Part shown: positions 24,347-35,889 of the stretch, piece after piece
How positions within the stretch are numbered: position 1 is the stretch's first letter
Layout of the letters: every line of letters begins with the position of its first letter
DNA from: Larix kaempferi
Taxonomy: Eukaryota > Streptophyta > Pinopsida > Pinales > Pinaceae
Direction of reading: 5' to 3'
NCBI GenBank assembly: GCA_027924585.1
Contig: BSBM01000252.1
Coordinates: 930,001-994,000 of the forward strand
DNA length: 64,000 nucleotides
Made by a program: the position numbers and the translations under genes
The notes under the pieces: generated by a model
Databases searched by the model: none
What the model saw: the letters and a program-made list of their open reading frames with translations, nothing else
What the model was told of the DNA's origin: nothing

Positions 24347-24680
24347 CATTACTTGTTCTCCCTGATTAGCCTTACTAAATCCCTAAATACTCTATTAGTC
24401 TTGAAGACCCTCATATCCATAATATGCTTAAAGCCTATATGTTGCTACATTACTTGTTCTCCATGATGAGCCTTAATAAATGCCTAAATACTCTATTAGT
24501 CTTGAAGACCCTCATATCCATAATCTGCTTAAAGCCTATATTTTGCTACATTACTTGTTCTCCATGATTAACAGGTTACTAAATCCCTAAATACTCTATT
24601 AGTTTTGAAGAACTTCATAGCCATAATCTGCTTAAAGCCTATATTTTGCTACATTACTTGTTCTCCATGATTAACCTTTT
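24347..24680. repeat. Tandem repeat, about 101 bp unit, 3.3 copies
   Basis: The phrase cattacttgttctcc recurs at 24347, 24448, 24549 and 24652, with ctctattagtcttgaaga and gcttaaagcctatat in each unit. Units differ by a few bases. No coding role seen. Confidence 0.93.
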
Positions 24681-25273
24681 TTTATAAGCAAGACCATTAT
24701 ATTAAAATAGAGCCTTCAGTACAAAGAAGTCAAAACACACATGGCCTAGCTTGTTGAAAACTGCTGCAGTGCTTCCTGATAAAATTTTGCATATTTATGT
24801 AATTCCCCCCTACTATCCTTACTAAACATCTATCACCCGTTTTTATCCTATTACATTTAGAGTTCTTCATATCAACTTTCACTATCCCAAAATTTCTAAA
24901 AACCGCAATACCATAAGGACAAGAGCTAATAACCGCAAACATAAGCTATAAAACCTGGACAAAACAGGACCAAAACGAACTACAGATAGATCCCATCCCA
25001 CAGACACTTACTTTGATATATCATTTGGACATAGGAGGAGGATTCTAGTGAAGCATGATCCCCGAACACAGACCTCCACGATTTTCGTCTTTCACTGCTG
25101 CTGGTTGACTCATCGTACCATGAACAAGATAGGGGCCCTAATTTCTTCCCACAGAAGACCCTGCCTCAGATCCCTCATTTTCCAACGGTTGAAGCGAGAT
25201 ACCAAACTTCAGAGCGAAGAGGTCGACTTTTTTGTGCATCAGTCTGTTATCATAATAATTCTCCTTCCAAGCC
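24677..25273 (-). mobile_element. Possible LINE 3' end (minus strand)
   Basis: On the minus strand this ends with a tail resembling plant LINE 3' ends (attttaatataatggtcttg, then cttata and A7). Removing element A, which inserted at its right edge, joins this stretch to 33330-35153. That piece carries zf-RVT and RNase H coding on the same strand. It is therefore plausibly the 3' untranslated end of the same LINE fragment. The stretch itself encodes nothing I recognise, and no target duplication was found. Confidence 0.4.
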
Positions 25274-25278
25274 TTGAG

Positions 25279-27406
25279 TGTAATGTCCCAAAATTTTGCA
25301 TTGGGTCACAATGGCCTAAACCACTTGACCATATTCATGATAGTCTGTCAAATTGATGATAAGGGTCAAATAATTACCAAGTATGATGTCTAAGTTAGTA
25401 ATAATGTAAAATTAGATCCAAGTGGACAAGGTGGATCACATTAAGAGAAAATTCCCAATTCAAAGTTTGTAATATTCCCATCCAAATGAACTATCATGGG
25501 GGGGAATTACTAGTTTCCAAGGTTGGGGGTGGAAGCATTAAAAGTTGGAGTAAAGGAGATACAAGACCCAAAATGACCTTAGACTTACAAATTCACATTA
25601 AATGGGTCAATTAAATAATAATACAAATAAAATAATGTGGCATTGGACCATGAGGGCACATAAAAGGTCGTGGGACCCACTTGTGGCAAGATTCCCCACT
25701 ACACTTGGCATGATTCTCTCACCAATTCGATTTCAAGATGAAGGGAAACATACTTGGGGGAGTTTAAGAGGTATTATTCATGGCATTAGTCATGTAAGGT
25801 CGAATTGGAGTGTAAGAATAACTCCCATGGAAGAGGAAGAGGCATCTTAGAGGAATTGTGACTCTTGGGCTAGATTCCCTAGCTTCTACGACAACAATGA
25901 TGAAGATGCTATGACACCTATGACACAAATCAGACCTGAATGCTGACATCTGACATATATGAAATTTAAGGTCTAAAAATAGCCTCCAAGAATGTGCACA
26001 AGGGAGTTAGGGCAGCCAAAGAGACACCCATTGAAAATGAGGGAAGATGGAGACTAGGAATTGTTGGACAAGTGGCACACATTGGAATCTCTTCCCAACT
26101 TGAGTTGGCATGAATATTTTGGAAGAAATTCGACCCATGGAGGACTTGAGAAGTTTATAAAATACAATAACAAAGAAGGAGAGTATCTTTTGATCATTTT
26201 TTATTTGCATCTTTGCAATTTGGAGAGTTTCTAGCTTGTCCATGCTAGTGGAGTGTTTACTCTACTTGCCTTAGTACCAATTTCGAGGGTGAAAGATTAC
26301 CATCCTAATTGGAAATTGGAGAGGCCATTCAGACCTTTCATTTGGATCTACAATGGAGTTATTATTTGCAGGTTGAAGCTATAGGTCAGCTCGTGGTTCT
26401 TTCTTCTACAACTTGTTCTCATCTCTATCACACATTTCCTTGCATATTTTGGCTCTTGGAGGAATTGCGCCTTTGGTGAGATGCTGATATCTTTGTGAGA
26501 GTCCAAGAATATCCATTTATTTGTATTCTGATATATATACTCTTTATTTTATGCTCAGAAGACTCTCAGGTCGAAATACCAAGTGAAACTATGTAAAAAT
26601 ACCAAACAATGCATAAATGGTGCCATTTTCCCTATATCTTGTTGTTGGAGCTTGAAGATGCTTTATTTCGACTTGTATTAGTACATATCTGTGATTTTGT
26701 TGATGTATGGAGTGTAATTAATGTTTTGAAGAAGTTTCATTAACATTTCACAAGTCCTTGGAACCTAAATTTCGAATTTCATAACAAGTGGTGAAGTTTA
26801 CTGGCATTTCCCCTTATTTGAAGACATGAATACAAATATCTGATTTATGGGAGTTGAAGAAGCCTATAGAAACTAATTAATAATGCATTGAGGATCCCAT
26901 TGAATTCCTTTATCAGTACCATGCCTCTATTCTCAAATTTGGGAAGCCTTACAGCATTTGGAAAGCCATCTTTGTCCCCTACCCTTGGGGGTTTGAACCT
27001 CGAATTTACTAGTAGAATTCCCCAACTTCCCCTGAAGTTAAATGGATGTTTCAGAAGTCTTATGATAGTGTCTAAGAACCCATGAGGTTTATTTTTATTT
27101 CTTAATACCACTCATATACATTCATACCTAATTCGAAATCCTAAGGAGTCTTTTGGAGCCATTTACCCTTGGGGGTTTCAACATAGATTTTCCTAGTAAT
27201 TTGCCTTTCATTTTCTAATTATAAATGCAAGTGGCTGAAGTATTTATAAAGTGTACAAGACTACAATAGATGAATTAATGTGTGCTATCACACCTCAACC
27301 CACTCAATACACATTTCGAAACCATTTGGGACAATTTGGGGCTTTACTAGTCCAAGTCTCGAAAATTGACCAAATTGGGAAAATATTCCAAAAAAGGTAT
27401 ATTACA
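25279..27406 (+). repeat. 5' LTR of element A
   Basis: A 2128 bp LTR starting tgtaatgtccc and ending ggtatattaca. Small frames inside it are not conserved among the related LTRs. It is related along its length to the LTRs at 42566, 51723 and 56457. Confidence 0.92.
26154..26162 (+). promoter_or_regulatory. TATA box in element A 5' LTR
   Basis: The motif tttataaaa sits at a position conserved in the family: about 32074 in the 3' LTR, 43324 in the solo LTR, and 52480 and 57215 in element B. Confidence 0.5.
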
Positions 27407-27407
27407 G

Positions 27408-27419
27408 TGGTATCAGAGC
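27408..27419 (+). other. Primer binding site, element A
   Basis: TGGTATCAGAGC starts 1 bp after the 5' LTR, the standard plant initiator tRNA-Met type. Confidence 0.9.
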
Positions 27420-27472
27420 ATGGTCCTTGCACTTGTGAATTAATATCATACATTGAAGAATAATTTGCAGCC

Positions 27473-29895
27473 ATGTCTTACTATTATGATGAATCCTATG
27501 AGTACAATTCTTATGAGCAATATGCAGATGATTGTGAGTAATATGAAAGAGAATGTGAATGGTATGAGGAAGAGGTGCCACCATGCAACACTTCTTACCA
27601 TTTCATGAGGAATGAAGATTATTATTATGACCCTATGTATGATAAATATGAGTGTGTCACACTACCAAAGGATGATCCTATGAATGAGTTACAAATATGG
27701 AGAGAAACATATAAAACCTTGCCCCAACAATATCAATCATATCTTGATTTGTCTAAGAGAAATACAAAAAAGGCCCCTCCTTTCAAAGACTTTTCTGATT
27801 GGATGTTTGCAAATAGGCCCAAAAATGAATATGTTGAGTTAGTGAAGAAAGGTTTATTCCATTCTTGTAAAAGACCTTGGAGAGAAAATCATACGCGTGT
27901 GAGTGAAAAGAGCAACATAAGATCCGAAGTTTCAGGGAATGCATGTATTTCCTACTTGATGAGAGTTTTTGGGTTTCCTTCAAAAAGAGATTCACAATAT
28001 GAAGAGACATCACATGAGCATGAAGAAGACTCTATTGAAAATATTGAATATCATTTCGAGACACATTCTACCTTGGACATGACTCAAAGAGCATCTATTG
28101 ATGGATGCTTGAACTATGAAGGAGTACCTACTGATGGGTGCTCACACCTCTATGTTGGTGACATAGAGATCACTTTTGAAAGTGTTGCTACAAGCCAAAG
28201 TTACATTAAGCATGAAAATGAAGACCTTGTAGCAGTTGTAGAAGAACCAAGATCAACTTCTCCATCACCACTTGAGCTTCATGAAGTTGGTCCAAGCAAG
28301 AAGGAAGAAGATGAGGAGGTTCATTTGCTAGAGCCTCTTTTTATTGAAGGGTTATTAAAGATGAATGAAAAGAAGATCCAAGATACCCTTAGCATGCTCC
28401 ATGACACTCAAGCATTAGTGTCAAATTCTTGTTGGAAGGTTTCTTCATTGAAGGATCCATCCTTCCTTGAAGACATGGAGAATATTTAAAGAGCAATGTG
28501 CAACATCAAAGGTAATTTCATGTCTTTGCTTTTTGATAGAAACAATTTGGTTGAGTTTAATGAATTTTTACATGATGCATACTTGAAGAATGATGAGGAT
28601 ATTCATAAACTCAAAATTCAAAATGAGCAACTTCTTGAAAGGTTGCAATATACTTGTTCTTCCTCCTATGTTTCAAATTGTCAGATGGTAGATTGCATGG
28701 AGGATTTTCATGACATGGTAGGTCATGAGAAACATGGAAATTTGCAGGGGCTTGATGTGTTTGAATATGATCTTTATGAGATCCAAGCACTTGATGTGGT
28801 GGAAGAGGAACTTGAGTTTCCTCTTGGAAATGGTGACACAATTTTTGAAGAAGTGTATGATTCCACTATCTTGGAACCAACCTATGAGGAAAGTTTTGCA
28901 CTTTTGAGGGAGGTGCATGATTCTATCCTTATGGAGCATTCACATGATGACACTTCTGCACTTTCTGATTATTTGGGTGAGTTGGTTCATTCTCCTACGT
29001 CCCACACTTCCATATTTTGCAGCATTCATCCTAATGAAGTATGGGTGAAAGGTTTATTTTTTATGGTGCCACATGAGGAGTATGGAACTCATATATCTCC
29101 TTTATATGATGACATTATTAGAGCCATTTCTTATTTACATTTGTAGCAACATCCCTTTGTTACCTTATGATGAAACACATCTACATGGATGCACTTATGA
29201 TGTTCACTTGAGTCACTTGAAGACTCATGATTTTCCTTGCTCCATGCTTAGTTCAATTGATATTGGAGGAACTTCATACGCTAATTGGGTGAAGAGATAT
29301 ATGATTGGAGAAAATTCTTATTGGCAGCAACATCTTTTGTTATTGATTAATGATACACATGTTCATGGATGCAAAAATTCTACTTATGTGATCCCCTTGA
29401 AGGCTCATTGTTTTTTTTGCTCCCTACTTGGTTCAGATTTTAGTGGAGGTTCTTCATTCACTTCTTGGATGAAAGAACACATGGCTGATTATTTTGATGC
29501 ATATTACATCCTTTTGGAGAATCATTATAGGACATGGGATCCTCACCTATGTCATTGGAGTAGATTTGATTGGTCACTTGAAGCTTGTATGCACTTGGCA
29601 AATGGTGGTCTACTGACTTGGAGGTATAAGCACTTTTGTGATTCTTTGATGAGGCACCTCCTTGATGTACATTTTTATTATGTTGTTATGTACTTTGATG
29701 ATATATCTTTTGTACTCATGATGTTTGGATGAATGCATACAAGAAAATGGGATCCAAGAATTCTCTTTCCTGATGGTATGGGTTGGAGGGCACTCCTAAT
29801 TGTTGGGGTGCAATACAAGCAATGGGACCCTGGAATATTTTTTAGTCCCATTGGTTTCAAATTTTTTGGGGAAACAAGTAGCATGGGAGATTGAG
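27473..29895 (+). pseudogene. Orphan protein of element A (decayed copy)
   Basis: Homologue of the frame at 53811-56573 in element B, starting at the shared ATG before SYYYDESYEYNSY. Breaks are TAA at 27539, TAA at 28487 (both CAA in element B), TAG at 29144, a frameshift near 29150-29165, and a TGA near 29730. The first and last Cys of the zinc-knuckle-like motif have changed (TGC to TTC, TGT to CGT), so metal binding would be lost. The acidic middle part, the paired HGC repeats, the WDPHLCHW block and the YFDD segment remain recognisable. I know no named family for it. Confidence 0.75.
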
Positions 29896-30325
29896 TCCCC
29901 ACTTAATAAAGTGATTTTTAATCAGAGTAGTGCAGCAGCAAGCATGGTGGTTCCTCTCTAAAATCTTCATGGAATATCGAAGACTGAAAGTTGGGAAATT
30001 CAATGGCAACTTCAAGAATTATACAGTGATATCAGAAAGGGTTTCCAAAATATGAAAGAGGTAAAAGAGTAATTGTGCAAACTTTTTCCTGATGGATTTA
30101 ATTAATATTTTGGTGTTTAGTGGTGATGTCACAGGGGATATCAATATAAAAAGAAAATCCACATCTCCTTGCTTTTGGAAGCACAAAATTGTAGTGCATG
30201 AGTGCCACTACTCAGAGTTTTAGAAAGGAAGCTTTGGGAAGCAAAGTTTTGGAAATAAAGTAGGTTCTTTTCAATATCCATGTTTGAAATTGATTGAGGA
30301 CAAGCAATATTGGGAAGGGGGGATT

Positions 30326-30730
30326 TGTAATGTCCCAAAAATTTGCATTGGGTCACAATGGCCTAAACCACTTGACCATATTCACGATAGTCTGTCAAAT
30401 TGATGATAAGGGTCAAATAATTACCAAGAATGATGTCTACGTTAGTAATAATGTAAAATTATATCCAAGTGGACAAGGTGGATCACATTAAGACCCAAAG
30501 TTTGTAATATTCCCATCCAAATGAACTATCATGGGGGAAAATTACTAGTTTCCAAGTTTGGGGGTGGAAGCATTAAAAGTTGGAGTAAAGGATCCACAAG
30601 ACCCAAAATGACCTTAGACTTACAAATTCACATTAAATGGGTCAATTCAATAATAATACAAATAAAATAATGTGGCATTGGACCATGAGGGCACATAAGA
30701 GGTTGTGGGACCCACTTGTGGCAAGATTCC
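30326..30730 (+). repeat. Partial LTR created by the duplication
   Basis: The first 405 bp of the element A LTR, ending abruptly at gcaagattccc where interior sequence restarts. Confidence 0.88.
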
Positions 30731-31194
30731 CCATTGGTTTCAAATTTTTTGGGGAAACAAGTAGCATGGGAGATTGAGTCCCCACTTAATAAAGTGATTT
30801 TTAATCAGAGTAGTGCAGTAGCAAGCATGGTGGTTCCTCTCTAAAATCTTCATGGAATATCGAAGACTGAAAGTTGGGAAATTCAATGGCAACTTCAAGA
30901 ATTATACAGTGATATCAGAAAGGGTTTCCAAAATATGAAAGAGGTAAAAGAGTAATTGTGCAAACTTTTTCCTGATGGATTTAATTAATATTTTGGTGTT
31001 TAGTGGTGATGTCACAGGGGATATCAATATAAAAAGAAAATCCACATCTCCTTGCTTTTGTAAGCACAAAATTGTAGTGCATGAGTGCTACTACTCAGAG
31101 TTTTAGAAGGGAAGCTTTGGGAAGCAAAGTTTTGGAAATAAAGCAGGTTCTTTTCAACATCCATGTTTGAAATTGATTGAGGACAAGCAATATT

Positions 31195-31208
31195 GGGAAG
31201 GGGGGATT
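31195..31208 (+). other. Polypurine tract, element A
   Basis: The purine run gggaaggggggatt lies directly before the 3' LTR. A duplicate precedes the partial LTR at 30326. Confidence 0.7.
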
Positions 31209-33324
31209 TGTAATGTCCCAAAAATTTGCATTGGGTCACAATGTCCTAAACCACTTGACCATATTCACGATAGTCTGTCAAATTGATGATAAGGGTCAAA
31301 TAATTACCAAGAATGATGTCTACGTTAGTAATAATGTAAAATTATATCCAAGTGGACAAGGTGGATCACATTAAGACCCAAAGTTTGTAATATTCCCATC
31401 CAAATGAACTATCATGGGGGAAAATTACTAGTTTCCAAGTTTGGGGGTGGAAGCATTAAAAGTTGGAGTAAAGGATCCACAAGACCCAAAATGACCTTAG
31501 ACTTACAAATTCACATTAAATGGGTCAATTCAATAATAATACAAATAAAATAATGTGGCATTGGACCATGAGGGCACATAAGAGGTTGTGGGACCCACTT
31601 GTGGCAAGATTCCCCACTACACTTGGCATGATTCTCTCACCAATTCGAGTTAAAGAGGACGTGTAACATACTTGTGGGAGTTTAAGAGGTATTATTCATG
31701 GCATGAGTTATGTAAGGTCGAATTGGAGTGGAATACTAACTCCCATGGAAGAGGAAGAGGCATCTTAGAAGAATTGTGACACTTCGGCTAGATTCCCTAG
31801 CTTTTATAACAACAATGATGAAGATGCTATGACACCCATGACACAAATCATACCTGAATGATGACATCTGACATATATGACATGTTAGGGCTTAAAATAG
31901 CCTCCAAGAAGCTGCACAAGGGAGTTAGGTCAGCCAAAGGGACACCCATTCAAAATGAGGGAAAATGGAGACTAGGAATTGTTGGAAAAGTGACACACAT
32001 TGTAATCTCTTCCCAACTTGAGTTGGCATGAATCTTTTGGAATGACTTCGAACCGTAGAGGACTTGAGAAGTTTATAAAAGACAAGAATAAAGAACGAGA
32101 GTAGCTTTGATAATTTTTTATTTGCATCTTTGCAATTTGGAGAGCTTCTAGCTTGTCCATGCTAGTGGAGTGTTTACTCTACTTGCCTTAGTACCAATTT
32201 CGAGGGTGAAAGATTCTCATCCTAATTGGAAATTGGAGAGGCCATTCAGAACTTTAATTTGGAGCTACAATGGATTTATTATTTGGAGGTTGAAGCTACA
32301 GGTCAGAACGTGGTTCTTTCTTCTACAACTTGTTCTCATCTCGATCACACATTTCCTTGCATATTTTAGCTCTTGGAGGAATTGTGCCTTTGGTGAGATG
32401 CTGATATCTTTGTGAGAGTCCAAGAATCTCCATTTATTTGTATTCTGATATATATACTCTTTATTTTATGCTCAGAAGACTCTCAGGTTGAAATACCAAG
32501 TGAAACTATGTAAAAATACCAAACAATGCATAAATGGTGCCATTTTCCCTATATCTTGTTGTTGGAGCTTGAAGAAGCTTTATTTAGACTTGTATCAGTA
32601 CATATCTATGATTTTTTTGATGTATGGAGTGTCATTAATGTTCTAAAGAAGTTTCATTAACATTGCACAAGTCCTTGGAACCTAAATTTCGAATTTCATA
32701 ACAAGTGGTGAAGTTTACTAGCATTTCCCCCTATGTGAAGACATGGATACAAATATCTGATTTATGGGAGTTGAAGAAGCCTATAGAAACTAATTGATGA
32801 TGCATTGAGGATACCATTGAAGTCCTTTATCAGAATCATTCCTCTGTTCTAAAATTTGGGAAGTTCTAACAACATTTGGAAATCCATCTTTGTCCCCTAC
32901 CCTTGGGGGTTTGAACCTTGAATTTACTAGTGAAATTCCCCAACTTCCCCTGAAGTTAAATGGATGTTGCAGAAGTATTATGATAGTGTCTAAGCACCCA
33001 TGAGGTTCATTTTTATGTCTTAATACCATTCATATACATTCATACCCAATTTTAAATCCTAAGGAGTCTTTTGGAGCCATTTACCCTTGGGGGTTTCAAC
33101 ATAGATTTTCCTAGTGATTCTGCCTTTCATTTTCTAATTATAAATGCAAGTGGCTGAAGTATTTAGAAATTTCCCAAGCCTATAATAGCTGAATTAATGT
33201 TTCCTATCACACCTCAATCCACTCAAGACACATTTTGAAACCATTTGGGACATTTTGGGGCTTCACTAGTCCAAGTCCCGAAATTGACCAAATTGGGAAA
33301 ATATTCCAAAAAAGGGATATTACA
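31209..33324 (+). repeat. 3' LTR of element A
   Basis: A 2116 bp LTR ending gggatattaca, followed by TSD ttgag. It differs from the 5' LTR by scattered substitutions and small indels, more than the LTR pair of element B does. Confidence 0.92.
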
Positions 33325-34226
33325 TTGAGCGGTTCGACATATCCCCTTGATTTGTTTTCCTTATCCATCAGGACATGAGCCGATAACTCTTTTTTGACCC
33401 AATAGGTAGTAATCAGGTGATCATAGATAGAAATCCTACCAGCTGTTGTACCTGGGTCACTTACCCATTCCTCAACCTCTTCCCTTACAATCTCCATATT
33501 CATGTCTTTCACTCAGTTCCAAAAGCCTTGTTCCACCCGCTCAATTTCTTCGTGGATCATGGTAGGAATACGATCCTTAAAGAAGTGAGCCGCCTGCCCC
33601 GCTTTTTTAAGTTCTCAGGTAATCTTCTTCCGACCACGTCCTCCATTCCTCTTACCCCGCCTCGCTTGTCTCCTTGGAGCCATAAGAGTCCTCGCCAAAT
33701 AACTAGGTTGTTTCCAATACCGATAATGCTCTCTCACTGAATCCAAATACATGATTTGAATCTACATAATGGCGATGGGATGGTAAGTGTTCTCTAGCCA
33801 TCTTTCTAATCCATATTCGATTAACCATGTTGAAAACTTTGTACTTGCTCTATGTTCGCATCGTATTGTTTTCAAATCTACCTACTTTCCTCCTTGGTTC
33901 ATCGTACGCTGCCCACCGATCGAGGGGCCTTACCATAACCTTTGCTCATTATTTGCAGATGGGGGATTTGAATGCACACTCATATTTGGGTTAAACATGG
34001 TTGTACAACTGACGAACGCATGAGGGTGGCCATCATGGTTCCAAGTGTTGGATGGTAACTCCGCGTGTGCAACGCCCATGTGATTCACCTCCTGCCTCAT
34101 GTCCACAGTCACCTCCCTATTATGCATAAGGTCCCGAGCCGCTAGATGTGTGCATTGATTATGCCATTCGCTATCCCCCTATATTGGACAATTGTCCCTC
34201 TACTATCCTTTCCTTGCTCCTTTCGC

Positions 34227-34910
34227 CTACGTTAGCAAGAACGTTTGCAACTTATTTCTGACGCGTTTGACATGGGTGAAGATCCACGCATATTTCCCTC
34301 TAATGCGGTCTTCCATCTTTTCCACCCTACACATCATGCGCCAACTGTTAGCCACCCGGGAAATTTTTTTCCCACCTTGGAAGATTTTTTCCATCTTGAT
34401 GATGATGTGCGAGTCTCCCTTGATTACCAGTGGCTCCCATCTGTTGATTATTGACAGTATGAGGCCGTGAAGGAGGCCTTCAAGGTCCAAAACATTGTTT
34501 GTATCGTGACCAAGGTTTCCGTGATAGATTCGGAGAGTATTACCTTCTTCGTTTCTGATTACACCCCCAAATCCTGCCAAGCCCGGATTACCTTTGGAGG
34601 CGCCATCGAAATTCAGCTTGAAGTGGCCTTTTGGCAGAAGATACCATCTATATGGGATGCTTGGAGTCACCCTCTTGGCCTTGGTCTTTGTCCATCCTCG
34701 TGGTGAGCAGTCAAGACCCCAACCAACCAAAATTCTCTTCTCGCTATCGTCCATTTCCCAGTCCTTCTTGTTCCATTGGGTGATTTTTATTGTTTCTTGT
34801 ATATGGTTTTTCACTTGGGTCCATACTTGTTGATGCATTTTTTTCCTTCCTTCAAAGATGCTGCTATTTCTTTCCTTCCATATTTCCCACATCAGTATCC
34901 CAAGGTACAT
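34227..34910 (-). pseudogene. LINE RNase H domain
   Basis: This 227-codon minus-strand frame contains the plant non-LTR RNase H pattern: FKLNFDGASKGNPGLAGFGG holds the first catalytic Asp and the GNPG loop, LEGLLHGL holds the Glu, and VIKGDSHIII the second Asp. HVKRVRNKL stands where family members read H-V-x-R-x-x-N-x-x-A-D, so the last catalytic Asp is missing. It starts at an internal ATG that is not the ancestral start and is one piece of a broken ORF2. Confidence 0.82.
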
Positions 34911-34984
34911 GAGACAAGTTTTGAGGATGACCGGATTCTTATAAGCATTTTTTCCCTATTTTTTATCATTTGATGTGGTTGACT

Positions 34985-35153
34985 CCTAACTCTACTCGTC
35001 CTCCTAAATATATATGCTCTGGTATCCCATAAGGACGACGCAAAAGGCCATGAATCAAAAAGGTGATTCATGGTTTCCTCCTCCCGCTCACACATATAAC
35101 AAATAAAAGGTCCATTCACACCTCTCTTCATCAAGTTCTCCCCTCCGTCATGT
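34985..35153 (-). pseudogene. LINE zf-RVT fragment
   Basis: On the minus strand LMKRGVNGPFICYMC and EEETMNHLF match the zinc-binding reverse-transcriptase domain found near the C-terminus of plant LINE ORF2. The frame is joined directly to the integrase-like sequence upstream (AEAHDG), showing an insertion or recombination junction at about 35153. Confidence 0.7.
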
Positions 35154-35290
35154 GCCTCAGCTAAGATGATTGGTCGCTCATGCTCCAAAACATAGCGATG
35201 CAATACCTCATCTGGCCCTCGCTTGTACAAATAACCGATGATTAATTGGAAATATTTAGATTTAACAACCAACTGCTTCTTTTGGGAAGT
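35153..35290 (-). pseudogene. gypsy integrase N-terminal fragment
   Basis: Minus-strand KSKYFQLIIGYLYKRGPDEV and VLEHERPIILAEAHDG resemble the region just before and within the zinc domain of Ty3/gypsy integrase. It is cut at about 35153 by the LINE sequence. Nothing else of that element is recognisable immediately upstream. Confidence 0.65.
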
Positions 35291-35885
35291 CGTATATGTG
35301 AAATTCTATGTCACAGCATATCTAAAAGCTGAGGATACCTCACAAATAAAGAATGAGCAAAAAAGTTGAGTAAGAGTGAAAACTGTAGTAAAAAGGAGTA
35401 GGAGAATAATTATGCATCAGAACTCAGATAGAAGCAGAATAATGTCACATGTTCGAATAATCAGTATAATGAACAATGATGTTACAATGGAGAGAATTCG
35501 AATCACATAGGAGAATTTTAACCTCATTTGGTTTAGCATAGGGATTATCACCACTAGAGTGCTCTGGAAGACTCAAAATCAACTGAACTGAACCTAAACT
35601 CAGCTAACTAAAGACATAATCAGTTAACTAACTAAGGAGGGTGCAATAGTGATTTTGTCATGCATTATAGTCAGAAAAGGGCGCATGAGGCCACAATCAG
35701 TGGCATCCGGAGCTTTAACCCCCCACAAGAGTTAGCTAACTTAGGTGGACTGCACTGGAACACTCTGTAGGTTCCTATAAAATAGGGAATTGGCTGAAGT
35801 GGTCCAAAAATGATGCATGTAGGCATCAGAAGGTGGTAGATGGATCTTGGATGACATCTGCACACCACTAGGGGGAAATGACATC
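35291..35885. other. No gene seen
   Basis: Unclassified sequence between gypsy remnants, with short frames only. It could be decayed LTR or interior sequence. Confidence 0.35.
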
Positions 35886-35889
35886 ATCA

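Larger units (their letters stand above)
29848..31613 (+). repeat. 883 bp tandem duplication in element A
   Basis: 29848-30730 and 30731-31613 are near-identical, with about ten differences seen by eye. Each contains the interior tail, the purine tract and the first 405 bp of the LTR. The junction joins LTR sequence back to interior sequence at a shared ccca, which points to slippage or microhomology-mediated duplication after insertion. Confidence 0.9.
25279..33324 (+). mobile_element. Element A: large non-autonomous LTR element with orphan ORF
   Basis: 8046 bp between TSDs ttgag (25274-25278 and 33325-33329). The 5' LTR is 2128 bp (25279-27406) and the 3' LTR is 2116 bp (31209-33324), both TG...CA. 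A primer site TGGTATCAGAGC follows the 5' LTR and a purine tract precedes the 3' LTR. The interior codes for one decayed protein (27473-29895) shared with element B. No protease, RT, RNase H or integrase is visible. An 883 bp tandem duplication (29848-30730 and 30731-31613) has created an extra partial LTR. By organisation it is a LARD-like element that needs enzymes from elsewhere. Confidence 0.9.
33330..35153 (-). mobile_element. 5'-truncated LINE fragment (L1, RNase H-bearing)
   Basis: Minus-strand remnant of a plant L1 element. The 5' edge at about 35153 abuts gypsy integrase coding. A zf-RVT region (about 34985-35150) and then RNase H (34227-34910) follow, with about 900 bp more of unrecognised, moderately GC-rich 3' sequence. 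Element A inserted at the other edge, so the tail probably continues at 25273-24677. Confidence 0.7.

Noticed and set aside
24347-24680. Regular repeats considered as a CRISPR-like array
   Set aside because: The units are about 101 bp with no distinct spacers, and the setting is plant nuclear DNA. It is an ordinary tandem repeat.
25602-26243. Small frames inside the element A LTR
   Set aside because: They are not preserved in the related LTRs at 42566, 51723 and 56457.
27408-27419. tRNA-like match
   Set aside because: The tRNA-Met complement here, and at 10980, 48733, 53746 and 61416, is a primer binding site and not part of a tRNA gene. No cloverleaf surrounds it.
30141-31374. Pairs of near-identical small frames (71 and 65 codons)
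   Set aside because: They are identical because of the 883 bp duplication, and they lie across LTR boundaries. They are not genes.
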